NCBI GenBank assembly: GCA_947307005.1
Contig: CAMZHY010000003.1
Coordinates: 1 to 33,820, forward strand
DNA from: an uncultured Planctomycetaceae bacterium
Lineage (GTDB): Bacteria; Planctomycetota; Planctomycetia; Pirellulales; Thermoguttaceae
Direction: 5' to 3'
Length of the DNA stretch: 33,820 nt
Below are positions 6,811-14,800 of this stretch, piece by piece. The first letter of the stretch is position 1, and each line of letters starts with the position of its first letter. Under the pieces are notes generated by a model. It was given only the letters and a program-made list of their open reading frames with translations, did no database searches and was not told the origin of the DNA. Both the position numbers and the translations under genes were made by a program.

Positions 6811-9357
6811 TTAAAGTTTGGAGACAGGATTCAGAAGATTCTGTTCCCAAAATTTCATCGTCTTTTTACGCAAGTGGAGCGTTGTCCCAGCCCCTTCAAA
6901 AATACTGTGAGACCTAAACGGATATGTGAACGCCTCAAAATCCTTTCCACTGGCGATTAACTTGTTTATTAGACGCTCCGTCGTCTGATAATGGCAGTTG
7001 TCGTCTCCAGAACCATGAATAATCAAAAGCGATCCACTTAGTTTGTTTGCGTAAGAAATAGGAGAGCCCAATTCGTAACTCTCGGGAGTTTCCGTAATCA
7101 AGCCAGAGTACCGTTCCTGATAAATCGTATCGTAGTTCCTATAATCGGGAACGGGCGCAATTGCGACGCCGCACTTGTAAATATCCGGATAATTGAACAT
7201 CATATTGAGAGTTGAGGTGCCTCCGCCGCTCCATCCCCAAACGCCGACCCGATCAAGGTCAAGTTTATTGGCGAAAGAAGCCGTCGCAATTAGGCTTCTA
7301 AACGCGGCGGCTTGATCGCTTCGACCGACCGCGCCAAATTTTTGATAAATTCGTTTACGCCATTTGCGACCTTTGGGAGCGGGAGTTCCACGACCGTCAA
7401 AACTCAGAACCACGCACCCTCGCTGCGCAATTGAACGGTGGTAAAGATAGGTCGAACCGCCCCAAGAGTCCATCACTGTCTGTCCTGCGGGCTCGCCGTA
7501 GACGTAAACAAGAACCGGATATTTTTTCGAGCTGGAAGCATCCCAATCGTCGGGAAAAATCGCCCAACCGTCGATAGAAACCTTTCCGTTAGAATCATCC
7601 GTCGCTTCTTCAAAATCGCACCGTCCATCGATCTCAACCTTAAAGAAATCAATCGGACCAAAATGCCGTTGAGCGAGTTTTTCACGTAATCGATTATTGT
7701 CGCGTAAAAGCTTGATCTCGCTTGCCTGAGGGCCGTCGAGACGCACAAGATCGATTCTTGAGGGAGTACCAAAAGCCGACCTCCTGCAAATCGCTAGATT
7801 TGAATCCGCCGATATCGTCCAAGTTTCATACCCCCAAGGACGATCGTGCGCGACTTCGTTTGAATCGTTTATGATCTCCACACGTTTATTCTCGCCTTCG
7901 AGAGAGGCCCAATACAGAAACCGTTGAGTCGCGTTGTCGGGAGAAGCATAGTAATAAACGCCGCGCTCGTTTCCATCGGCGTCGTAGTCAAAAGAGACAA
8001 AATCAATCGCGTCGGCGCTTTCAAGCGTGATCGGAATTAAGGCTTCTAGGTTAGAAAAGGACGTTAGATAGTACCGTCTCCAACCATCTCGCTCAGAAAC
8101 TCGTAAAAAGCGATCGCCGTCGCGAAAAGTATAAAGAGGATATATCGTCTGCCACGCGCCGTCCGGATCCGCTTCGCCAAACAGGAATTTTGGTTCAAGC
8201 GTTTCAGAATCAATCGAATAAACGTCGCATCGACGCTGAGAACGCGGCGTTTTTTGAACGATAAGTCCAACGCCGCCGTCATACCATTCCATGCTTGGCA
8301 GATAGTATTCTTCTGGATCGTTAAACTGTACAAAACGCGTGGAAGCGGCTGCGTCCCAATCAACGTCATCCTGATTGGGAAGCGTTACAACGCCAATGGA
8401 AACAATCGCGTTCGCACAACCAACGCGGGGATACTTAAAAGTCACAAGCGTGGGATAAGACTCGAGTCGTTCTTTTTCGAAAGATTCAGAGGAAGTAGAC
8501 GCGTCGGAAAATGAAGAATCTTGTCCTGAAACTTGGAAATCGCCGTTAATCTGAGCGACAGAGACACGGGACGCGCCAGTCGTCGTCGATAATCCGACGT
8601 CGTCAAGCATTGCAAACTCAGGCTCGCGCGACGTATCGAGTCGCCAAAACGCAATTTGTCGTCCGTCTGGAGACCAACGAAATCCGTCGCGACAATCAAA
8701 CTCTTCTTCATAAACCCAGTCAAATGTTCCATTAATCACATCGGTTGAACCATCGAAGGTCAACTGAGTCGTCTTCCCAGAAACAATATCCTCAATGTAT
8801 AAATTATTCTTACAGACGTATGCGACGCGATTTCCGTCGGGGGAGAGTTTCGCAAACTGCAAAGAAGACTCGGGCGCAAACTCCCCTCCCAACTTGCGAA
8901 AAACGTCGTTTTTACGATCGCGAATCCAGTAGTCGCCGCGAGTGTTTCTACGCCACACGCGTCTCGTGTTCGTATAAACAAGCAAAAGGTTTGAATCGCG
9001 CGAAAGTTCGTAGCTCGACACGCCGATAGGACGCGCTCCCTCTATCAAGGAAGCCGGATCGGATGGAACAGAGCGAGGGATTAATTCTTTCGCGCTAACG
9101 ATAACAGTCTGCTTTCCTTCCGGCGTTTCAAAGACGACGTCTCGCCCCTGAACGCCGTCTTTGGAGTCAACCTGCCTTACAAAAGCGCTTCCGACTGGAG
9201 CGAAGATAATGTCGACGCCCTGTTCTGAAAACTCGCCGGAAGCATAGATTTGTTCCATGCTGAGAGGCTTGTCGGATTGCGCAAACAAAACTTGGACAAA
9301 TAATGAGTGCAGGGCTACAACCCCGGCTATTCCGTAGAAAAAAAATCGTTTACTCAA
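6811..9357 (-). CDS. Dipeptidyl-peptidase IV-like serine peptidase (S9B)
   Basis: 848 residues. A signal peptide (hydrophobic 5-26, ending VLFAQ) indicates export. The N-terminal eight-bladed propeller (DPPIV_N) includes DWVYEEEF (about 214-221), the double-Glu motif that binds the substrate N-terminus in DPP-IV. The C-terminal alpha/beta hydrolase domain has nucleophile S710 in GWSGGGT, D785 in GSGDDNCH and H817 in FRSHSIFEG. The 32-residue Asp-to-His spacing equals that of human DPP-IV. It probably removes N-terminal dipeptides, often X-Pro, from peptides in the periplasm. The start codon is TTG, preceded 8 nt upstream by AAGG (9366-9369). The gap to the rhamnosidase gene downstream is about 70 nt with no terminator. 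The nucleophile elbow has Gly where DPP-IV has Tyr (GWSYGG), a minor deviation. Confidence 0.92.
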   Translation of the reverse strand: MSKRFFFYGIAGVVALHSLFVQVLFAQSDKPLSMEQIYASGEFSEQGVDIIFAPVGSAFVRQVDSKDGVQGRDVVFETPEGKQTVIVSAKELIPRSVPSDPASLIEGARPIGVSSYELSRDSNLLLVYTNTRRVWRRNTRGDYWIRDRKNDVFRKLGGEFAPESSLQFAKLSPDGNRVAYVCKNNLYIEDIVSGKTTQLTFDGSTDVINGTFDWVYEEEFDCRDGFRWSPDGRQIAFWRLDTSREPEFAMLDDVGLSTTTGASRVSVAQINGDFQVSGQDSSFSDASTSSESFEKERLESYPTLVTFKYPRVGCANAIVSIGVVTLPNQDDVDWDAAASTRFVQFNDPEEYYLPSMEWYDGGVGLIVQKTPRSQRRCDVYSIDSETLEPKFLFGEADPDGAWQTIYPLYTFRDGDRFLRVSERDGWRRYYLTSFSNLEALIPITLESADAIDFVSFDYDADGNERGVYYYASPDNATQRFLYWASLEGENKRVEIINDSNEVAHDRPWGYETWTISADSNLAICRRSAFGTPSRIDLVRLDGPQASEIKLLRDNNRLREKLAQRHFGPIDFFKVEIDGRCDFEEATDDSNGKVSIDGWAIFPDDWDASSSKKYPVLVYVYGEPAGQTVMDSWGGSTYLYHRSIAQRGCVVLSFDGRGTPAPKGRKWRKRIYQKFGAVGRSDQAAAFRSLIATASFANKLDLDRVGVWGWSGGGTSTLNMMFNYPDIYKCGVAIAPVPDYRNYDTIYQERYSGLITETPESYELGSPISYANKLSGSLLIIHGSGDDNCHYQTTERLINKLIASGKDFEAFTYPFRSHSIFEGAGTTLHLRKKTMKFWEQNLLNPVSKL

Positions 9358-9365
9358 AGCGACAA

Positions 9366-9369
9366 CCTT
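9366..9369 (-). promoter_or_regulatory. Ribosome-binding site supporting a TTG start
   Basis: AAGG on the minus strand sits 8 nt before TTG at 9357-9355. It supports a TTG start for the S9 peptidase and places the signal peptide directly at the N-terminus. Confidence 0.5.
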
Positions 9370-9430
9370 GATGGAGAATGATTAACGGAAAACAAAACGC
9401 AACCATGCATTTGCCAAAACGGCTCGGCAA

Positions 9431-9467
9431 AAATAAGACTTCAACTCGCCGCGTTGAAATCTTATTT
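9431..9467 (-). terminator. Terminator after the VWA protein gene
   Basis: A 15-bp inverted repeat with one mismatch (arms 9431-9445 and 9453-9467, 7-nt loop) is followed on the minus strand by a T-rich run (CTTATTTTTG). It lies 82 nt after the VWA gene stop and separates that gene from the S9 peptidase gene. Confidence 0.75.
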
Positions 9468-9548
9468 CCAACCGTGAGACAATTATCGAGACAGAGAAAA
9501 CAATTTCAAGCGATAATAAGAACAAGAAAGAAAGATCGTCACAATTTC

Positions 9549-10565
9549 TCAAAGCGCGTCGATATTTCTGACAACATAGGTTCCGCCGTTTTCAGCGGCA
9601 AGCCTCTTATAAGTTTTCTTCACGGGATCAGTCGATTTTCGAAACTCAATAACGCATATTTGCCGAACCTTACACTGTCGTCGAAGAGTTTGAACACGTT
9701 CAAGAGTCTGCTCAGTCAACTCTTCATCCGCGTCAGTTAGAAAAAAAACAACGTCTGGCCTCATTCTTATTCCAGCCATAAGAGCAGCTTCGGACGAAGT
9801 TCCGCCTGTCGGGACGAGAGACTTGAGAAAACGAACGCACCTCGCCTTATTAGCAGGCGTTACGTCAATCAATCCTACCCCTGAATCAAAAACGTTGACC
9901 TCGTGGTTGAAAACAAGGACTTGGAATTTAGCCGCTCCCCTTTTAGAATCCAGACTTTGAACGCTGGCAATCGCGTCTGAAACAGCGCGACGCATTGGCG
10001 CCCCGCCGTTCCACCCCATACTGTCCGAACGATCGATCACATAGGTAAACTTCCTTCCGGCGCCGCGAGCGCCGCTAAACCCGACAGCCTGCCCCAACTG
10101 TTCTTCAGACGAACCGTTGCCGGCCCTCGAAGTTGCCTCGCTGATCATTACTTGTGAGGACGCGCCTCCCGAAGATTCCGCCAAACCAATTTCGTTCGTT
10201 GGCAGATAACTCTCAAGTATTTCATGAAGGTTGTTCGTAGGTAAATCGCTCGCAATGGATTCGGACAATTGGGCTTCTGTATCAGAAGTTGTTTCGTTAG
10301 AAACGGAACTGTTATGAGAATTCAAATCGATAGAATCAGAAAAAACGACGCCGATTTCGTCAGTCTGACGCCCCGTGCCAACTCCTCCTGTTCCGCCCCG
10401 AACTATTAGAACGAGAAAAAGGAGAAGGACGAAATGAATAAAGACCGAACCAAAACCCGAACCAAACCACTCAAATAATCGAGAACGTCCTTTTGATAGG
10501 AACTCCCCTTTGTCTATTGTATTTTGTTTTCTGGCGCAAGAACGCGCTGGAGTTCGTCCTTTCAT
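9549..10565 (-). CDS. Membrane-anchored von Willebrand factor A domain protein
   Basis: 338 residues. A basic N-terminus is followed by one TM segment (about 40-56, VFIHFVLLLFLVLIV), then a Ser/Thr/Glu-rich linker (about 60-165) and a C-terminal VWA domain. The MIDAS metal site is visible: DRSDSM (D178, S180, S182), the Thr in PTGGTSSEAAL, and the Asp in FFLTDADEE. This suggests metal-dependent protein binding at the envelope, but the partner is unknown; no MoxR ATPase gene is adjacent. The gene is divergent from def and followed by its own terminator, so it seems to be a single-gene unit. Confidence 0.85.
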   Translation of the reverse strand: MKGRTPARSCARKQNTIDKGEFLSKGRSRLFEWFGSGFGSVFIHFVLLLFLVLIVRGGTGGVGTGRQTDEIGVVFSDSIDLNSHNSSVSNETTSDTEAQLSESIASDLPTNNLHEILESYLPTNEIGLAESSGGASSQVMISEATSRAGNGSSEEQLGQAVGFSGARGAGRKFTYVIDRSDSMGWNGGAPMRRAVSDAIASVQSLDSKRGAAKFQVLVFNHEVNVFDSGVGLIDVTPANKARCVRFLKSLVPTGGTSSEAALMAGIRMRPDVVFFLTDADEELTEQTLERVQTLRRQCKVRQICVIEFRKSTDPVKKTYKRLAAENGGTYVVRNIDAL

Positions 10566-10594
10566 GCCGTCGCTCCGATATTTTCAATCGCGCC

Positions 10595-10622
10595 TTGTTT
10601 TTAGGGGGCGTTCTTCTATAAT
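10595..10622 (+). promoter_or_regulatory. Candidate sigma-70-like promoter of def
   Basis: TTGTTT (10595-10600), a 16-nt spacer and a perfect TATAAT (10617-10622) lie in the VWA/def divergent gap, about 72 nt before the def ATG. Confidence 0.5.
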
Positions 10623-10693
10623 AAAGCGGTCGTTCAGGAGACTGCCCGAAGACTCCGCGTCGATATTATAACGTAAACTGAAAGAAAAACATC

Positions 10694-11272
10694 ATGCGTA
10701 TTGTAAAATACCCGCATCCCATGCTTTCCTATGAAAGCAAACCCTTGCTTAAAATCGATCAAACCGTGCGCAATATTGTCGCGGAGATGTTCAATTTAAT
10801 GTATGAAAACAACGGAGTGGGACTGGCGGCTAATCAAGTGGATTTACCCTATCAACTCATTGTCGTCAATCCAACCGGTCTGCGAGAAAAAACGGAAAAC
10901 GAGTTCGTCTTCATCAATCCTGTCATTCTTAAACTCAAGGGAGTTGAAGAAGGCGAAGAAGGCTGTCTCAGTTATCCCGGTCTGCGTTTGATTGTTCCGA
11001 GAGCAAGAGAGGTTAAATTCCAAGCAATCAATCTTAAGGGCGAGCTAAACACTTACTTTTGGAAGGGTTTTGAAGCTCGAATTATCCAGCATGAAACCGA
11101 TCATCTTTTCGGTCGCTGTTTCTACCAAAAGGCGGTTGCTTCGATCGGAGATATGGACGTCGCGCTTGCCCAAATGAAAGAAGAATACGATAAAAGGTTG
11201 GCGGAAGGGCAAGAACCAACGCCTGAACAGTTTGCTGAAAACGTCAAAAAATGGGAAAGCGAACGCGTATAA
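10694..11272 (+). CDS. def: Peptide deformylase
   Basis: This 192-residue metalloenzyme removes the formyl group from nascent N-terminal methionine at the ribosome. All three family motifs are intact: GVGLAANQ (motif 1), EGCLSYPG with metal ligand C91 (motif 2), and QHETDHLFG with H133, E134 and H137 (motif 3). The C-terminal extension of about 45 charged residues after motif 3 is somewhat long but common in this enzyme class. No Shine-Dalgarno sequence is evident before the ATG. No fmt gene is adjacent. The gene converges on the EF-hand protein gene across a strong shared terminator. Confidence 0.95.
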   Translation: MRIVKYPHPMLSYESKPLLKIDQTVRNIVAEMFNLMYENNGVGLAANQVDLPYQLIVVNPTGLREKTENEFVFINPVILKLKGVEEGEEGCLSYPGLRLIVPRAREVKFQAINLKGELNTYFWKGFEARIIQHETDHLFGRCFYQKAVASIGDMDVALAQMKEEYDKRLAEGQEPTPEQFAENVKKWESERV

Positions 11273-11347
11273 GTTTCGTTTGTTGAGTTAAACGCTCTCC
11301 TGTAAAGACTTATTTTAGCGCGCTCCTGATTTCCACACTCCCAAAAC

Positions 11348-11385
11348 AAAAGGACGATTGACCCAAATAGGCCAATCGTCCTTTT
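11348..11385. terminator. Bidirectional terminator between def and the EF-hand/FGE-fold gene
   Basis: A perfect 13-bp inverted repeat (arms 11348-11360 and 11373-11385, AAAAGGACGATTG) with a 12-nt loop lies between convergent stops. T-rich flanks occur in both orientations (CCTTTTCATTT on plus, CCTTTTGTTTTGG on minus). Confidence 0.85.
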
Positions 11386-11417
11386 CATTTCAGCAGGTAC
11401 TTAAGCTCGCCGAAACG

Positions 11418-14294
11418 TCAAATACGTTCTGCGACAACACGAAAACCAACGGTGGGAACCCCGCGAGAGGGATCTTGTGAATCGCCGCGATACGTCGCGG
11501 AACATTCCTCCGCGCTCGAATACCAGGAGCAGCCTCGGACAACGTTCTTACCGTCAACAACGGTTGACGTCCATTCCGCGGCGTTTCCCGCCATCCCAAC
11601 GCAACCATACGGACTACGGTTATCTTGGAATTGATAAACGGGAACGAGGTAACCGCCAACTTTGCTCTTAGCGGCAAATTCTTGGGAATAAGTGAATCCC
11701 GTTTTGGACTTTGAATCTCGCCATCCTTTGGAAAGAACGCCCTTGTTTGTAATGGTCGCCAAATCGGAGACCTTGGCTGTCTTACCTTCAACCGTTACGG
11801 AGGCGTCGCTGGCTATCAACGCCGCGACGACAGCGGCGTTGTACTGGCAGTTAGCGGTCAATTCGCCTTTAGAATACGTGAAACCAGAGGTCTTCCCCCA
11901 AGGGAAAAGGAGTTTCTGAGGACCGGCGGCCGCATTTTCAAACTCCGCTTCTGTTGGCAGACGGAAAGTCCAGTCCTTGTACTTTGTTCCAAGCCATTCG
12001 CAGTAGTCTTCGGCGTCCTTAAGAGTCACGCCCACAACTGGACAATTCTTTGTCCCTTTAGGGTACGAACCGTCAACCCATGTCTTGGGAAGTTCAGAAC
12101 GTTTCGTCTCGTCGACGAATTCTTTGTACTCGCGATTACGAACCTCATATTTTCCGATTGCATAATCCGATTCGATCGCGACCTTTTCTGCGGTTCCATC
12201 TTTCGTGAAAGGCTTAGAGAACTTAAAATTCTCATTAGCGGAAACGCCGACAAAGAGATTTGGATCGGGGGTTGGCAGAAAGCGAGCGCGCATGACTTCC
12301 TCCGAGAAATCTTCGCCACGTCCTCCCTGAGGACCGCCGCGGCTACCGCTCGGCGCGTTACGATCTCCTCGAGGACCGTTATTACGATCGCCTTGAGGAC
12401 CGCGCTCGCCTTGATTACGATCGCCGCGCCCGTTGGGACCGCCCTGTGGCGAAAGAGGATAGCCAAACGCGTCGACCTGCTCGAGGGAATCTAGAACTCC
12501 ATCGTCTTCGTTGTCGGCGTCGTTAAGTAGTTTACCAAGTTCCTTGTCAAAATCTGCGATATTGAGCGCGCCTTCGTCGGTCATAGCTTTAGTCGCAGCA
12601 GTTTGGACAGAATTGGCGCCCCCTCGACCAAATCCGCCGAATCCACCGAATCCGCCAAAACCTCCAAAGCCGCCCATCCCCATGCCTCGGGGAGCGCCTC
12701 CTCCTGGAAAGCCAAAGCCTCCCTGCCCCATAGGACCTCTTCCGCCAGGATTGCGTCGTCCGCCGCCAAATCCCCCTTCATTCGAATCGGATTCCTGAGC
12801 GCGAACAACCATGTCGAGACCGTTAGTCTCGGAGGGCAAAACGGGGACATAGGACGAGCTGTCGTTTCGACGAGAACCTCGTCGACCGCCGTTGGCGTCG
12901 CCGCCGCCTCTCGGTCCGCCAAAACCAGGACCGCCGCCATTCTGGAAACGTTCGCGCATACTGTTTTGGAAGGCGGTTTGTTCTTCTTCGCTCAATAGCC
13001 CGTCGCCGTCGGAATCAGCCTCCGTCAGAATCTGCTTAAACTGATCGGGAATGGGCGAGTCTGAAAGTTTAGAAAGCACAATTTCGCCCTTATCGTTTTT
13101 AAGTTCGTTAAAAGCGCCCCCCGGTCCGTTTCCCGGTCTAGGACCGCCCATACCGCCAAAACCTCCCGGTCCTCCATTCTGGAAACGCTCGCGCATTTCC
13201 GTTTGCATTCTTTCCATGACTTTCTGTTGCATGGCTTGAAGCTCGTCTTCTTTCAAAACGCCGTCCTTATCGGTATCGGCTTCTTTAAGAAGTCTCACGT
13301 ATTCCGAACGAAACTTCGCAATATCGAGTTTACCATCCTCGTTCAAAGCCGCCGTCTGAGCGTCGCGCTGAAGAGAAAGTATTTGCATCGCGCGGAAAAC
13401 GTTGGGATTTTGATCCTGCCCAAATGGCCCGCCAAAACCGGGTCCGCCCATTCCCGGTCCGCCAAAACCAGGTCCGCCCATTCCCGGCCCGCCAAAACCA
13501 CCTGCAAAAGCTCGCCACTCTTCGTTTGAAAGGACGCCGTCGTTATCAGAGTCCGCCGCGTCAAGGGCTTCTTTTAACAACCGTTCAAGTTTTGCAAGAT
13601 CAACGGAGCCGTCTTCATCGGAAGACTCAGTAATCGCCTTAGCAAACGGCGGTTCTGAAAAAACGCCTTGAGGTCTACCGGGGAAACCGCCCTGGGGTCT
13701 ATCGCCGTTTTCACGGTCGCCGCCTCTTCGTCGATCATTGTTAGGCGCTTGAGCGCGAACCGTCGCAAAATTCAGTTCACTCGCTGCCGCGTCGTTCGCA
13801 CGGCGATTACGTCCTTGAGGTCGTCCTTCGCCAGACTGTCCGGGGCCTCTTCCTTCTGGACGACGAGGAATTAAAGAATTAAGTTCTTCTGAAGAAAGTT
13901 TTCCGTCGCCGTCGGCGTCCGCAGCCTTAGCGGCCTTCATAAATTCTGCGAGGAATACGCTCGTCTTAACCCTCCCATCGCTGTCTGAAGCAGCTTGACG
14001 AGCCGAATTTTGAAGGCCCATCAGGGCAAAACCACCCCTTCGAGGAGGTCGAGGCGCTCCAGGGACATTCGGAGCGGAAGAAGGATTAGGAGACGCGGGA
14101 ACGTCGCTAGGAACGCGCGCGGCGGCAGTTCCTTCGTTACTAGAGACCGGAGATTCCTGGCTAGAGCTTACAGCAGAGGCGGCGCGATTAGCCTGAGAAC
14201 GACGCGACGACGTATTACGCTGCTGAGCGTCGACCGAAGCCGCAGTCGCAACGCACAACCCCAAAACTATGGCAATTACTAATTTTCTTTTCAT
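11418..14294 (-). CDS. Secreted five-EF-hand protein with FGE-sulfatase (SUMF1)-fold domain
   Basis: 958 residues. A signal peptide covers about 1-24. Five canonical 12-residue EF-hand loops start at D126, D248, D340, D427 and D594, with the acidic residue at position 12 in each. Each is preceded by a degenerate half-loop, giving five paired modules. Low-complexity Gly/Pro/Arg/Asn linkers separate them, including GFGGPGMGGP repeats (266-291) and a GGF array (541-556). Residues about 690-958 form an FGE-sulfatase/C-type-lectin-like fold: YAIGKYEVRNREYKEF, FRLPTEAEFENAA, MAGNAAEWT, VRGCSWYS and VGFRVV. By my alignment the first catalytic cysteine of true formylglycine-generating enzymes is Ser926, while C931 aligns with the second. 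A binding or structural role is therefore more likely than sulfatase maturation. Ca2+ binding outside the cytoplasm is inferred. Confidence 0.88.
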   Translation of the reverse strand: MKRKLVIAIVLGLCVATAASVDAQQRNTSSRRSQANRAASAVSSSQESPVSSNEGTAAARVPSDVPASPNPSSAPNVPGAPRPPRRGGFALMGLQNSARQAASDSDGRVKTSVFLAEFMKAAKAADADGDGKLSSEELNSLIPRRPEGRGPGQSGEGRPQGRNRRANDAAASELNFATVRAQAPNNDRRRGGDRENGDRPQGGFPGRPQGVFSEPPFAKAITESSDEDGSVDLAKLERLLKEALDAADSDNDGVLSNEEWRAFAGGFGGPGMGGPGFGGPGMGGPGFGGPFGQDQNPNVFRAMQILSLQRDAQTAALNEDGKLDIAKFRSEYVRLLKEADTDKDGVLKEDELQAMQQKVMERMQTEMRERFQNGGPGGFGGMGGPRPGNGPGGAFNELKNDKGEIVLSKLSDSPIPDQFKQILTEADSDGDGLLSEEEQTAFQNSMRERFQNGGGPGFGGPRGGGDANGGRRGSRRNDSSSYVPVLPSETNGLDMVVRAQESDSNEGGFGGGRRNPGGRGPMGQGGFGFPGGGAPRGMGMGGFGGFGGFGGFGGFGRGGANSVQTAATKAMTDEGALNIADFDKELGKLLNDADNEDDGVLDSLEQVDAFGYPLSPQGGPNGRGDRNQGERGPQGDRNNGPRGDRNAPSGSRGGPQGGRGEDFSEEVMRARFLPTPDPNLFVGVSANENFKFSKPFTKDGTAEKVAIESDYAIGKYEVRNREYKEFVDETKRSELPKTWVDGSYPKGTKNCPVVGVTLKDAEDYCEWLGTKYKDWTFRLPTEAEFENAAAGPQKLLFPWGKTSGFTYSKGELTANCQYNAAVVAALIASDASVTVEGKTAKVSDLATITNKGVLSKGWRDSKSKTGFTYSQEFAAKSKVGGYLVPVYQFQDNRSPYGCVGMAGNAAEWTSTVVDGKNVVRGCSWYSSAEECSATYRGDSQDPSRGVPTVGFRVVAERI
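12628..12680. repeat. Short Gly-Phe-coding tandem repeat
   Basis: About five imperfect 9-bp units encode the Gly-Gly-Phe array (residues 541-556) in the linker before the fifth EF-hand module. Confidence 0.7.
13426..13500. repeat. 30-bp tandem repeat encoding GFGGPGMGGP
   Basis: Two 30-bp units (13441-13470 and 13471-13500) differ at one base and are preceded by a half unit (13426-13440). They sit in the Gly-rich linker after the second EF-hand, so copy-number variation by slippage is plausible. Confidence 0.85.
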
Positions 14295-14800
14295 TGTTTT
14301 CGGCGTCCTTTTATTTGAAAGATTCTTTGTTCATCCGAAGACAAACAACCTAACGTAGTTTTAAAATGACTCTTTATCTCAAATCAGAACAGAATCTCCA
14401 AAAGAAGTCTGTTTTATCCAGTCGGACAAAATGTCTCCTGTTCCAAATCTCGCTCAGGCGACAATCCTAGTCCACTTAAACCGCGTTTTTCAGATTGTGT
14501 TTCCTTTTAAAATGATAATTTTTAAAAAAACGCGCCATTTTCTGAAAAAGTCAGTCGCCATTTCTAATAATCGCCGTCGAAGGTCGAGAAAGACTCAACA
14601 GGCAACTCCTTCAGTTCATATTTCATAAACCGACCGTTACGCCACACAAGTGAAAATGACAAGCCAATATTCACCTAAAACAAAGCCTGCCCTCCGTCTA
14701 ATTTTCAACAAGGAAAACGAATGGGAAAAAACGTCTCGGTTCCTTGTAATCTCGAGGTAGAAAAAATGGTTAAACAAAAACGACTTCAATCAACAGTGTT
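14295..14800. other. 506-bp intergenic region
   Basis: This lies between the DUF4139 gene stop and the EF-hand protein start, both on the minus strand. It must hold the EF-hand gene promoter, but I find no convincing -10/-35 pair. AAAGGA lies about 11 nt before that gene's ATG. A weak 7-bp inverted repeat (14709-14715 with 14740-14746) is not a clear terminator. No credible ORF or RNA gene is seen. Confidence 0.5.

Noticed and set aside
12511-12998. Proline-rich open frames on plus opposite the EF-hand protein linker
   Set aside because: Their Pro repeats are just the complement of Gly codons in the genuine linker.
13426-13500. Possible CRISPR-like repeat
   Set aside because: The repeats are directly abutting, in frame and coding, with no spacers and no cas genes nearby.
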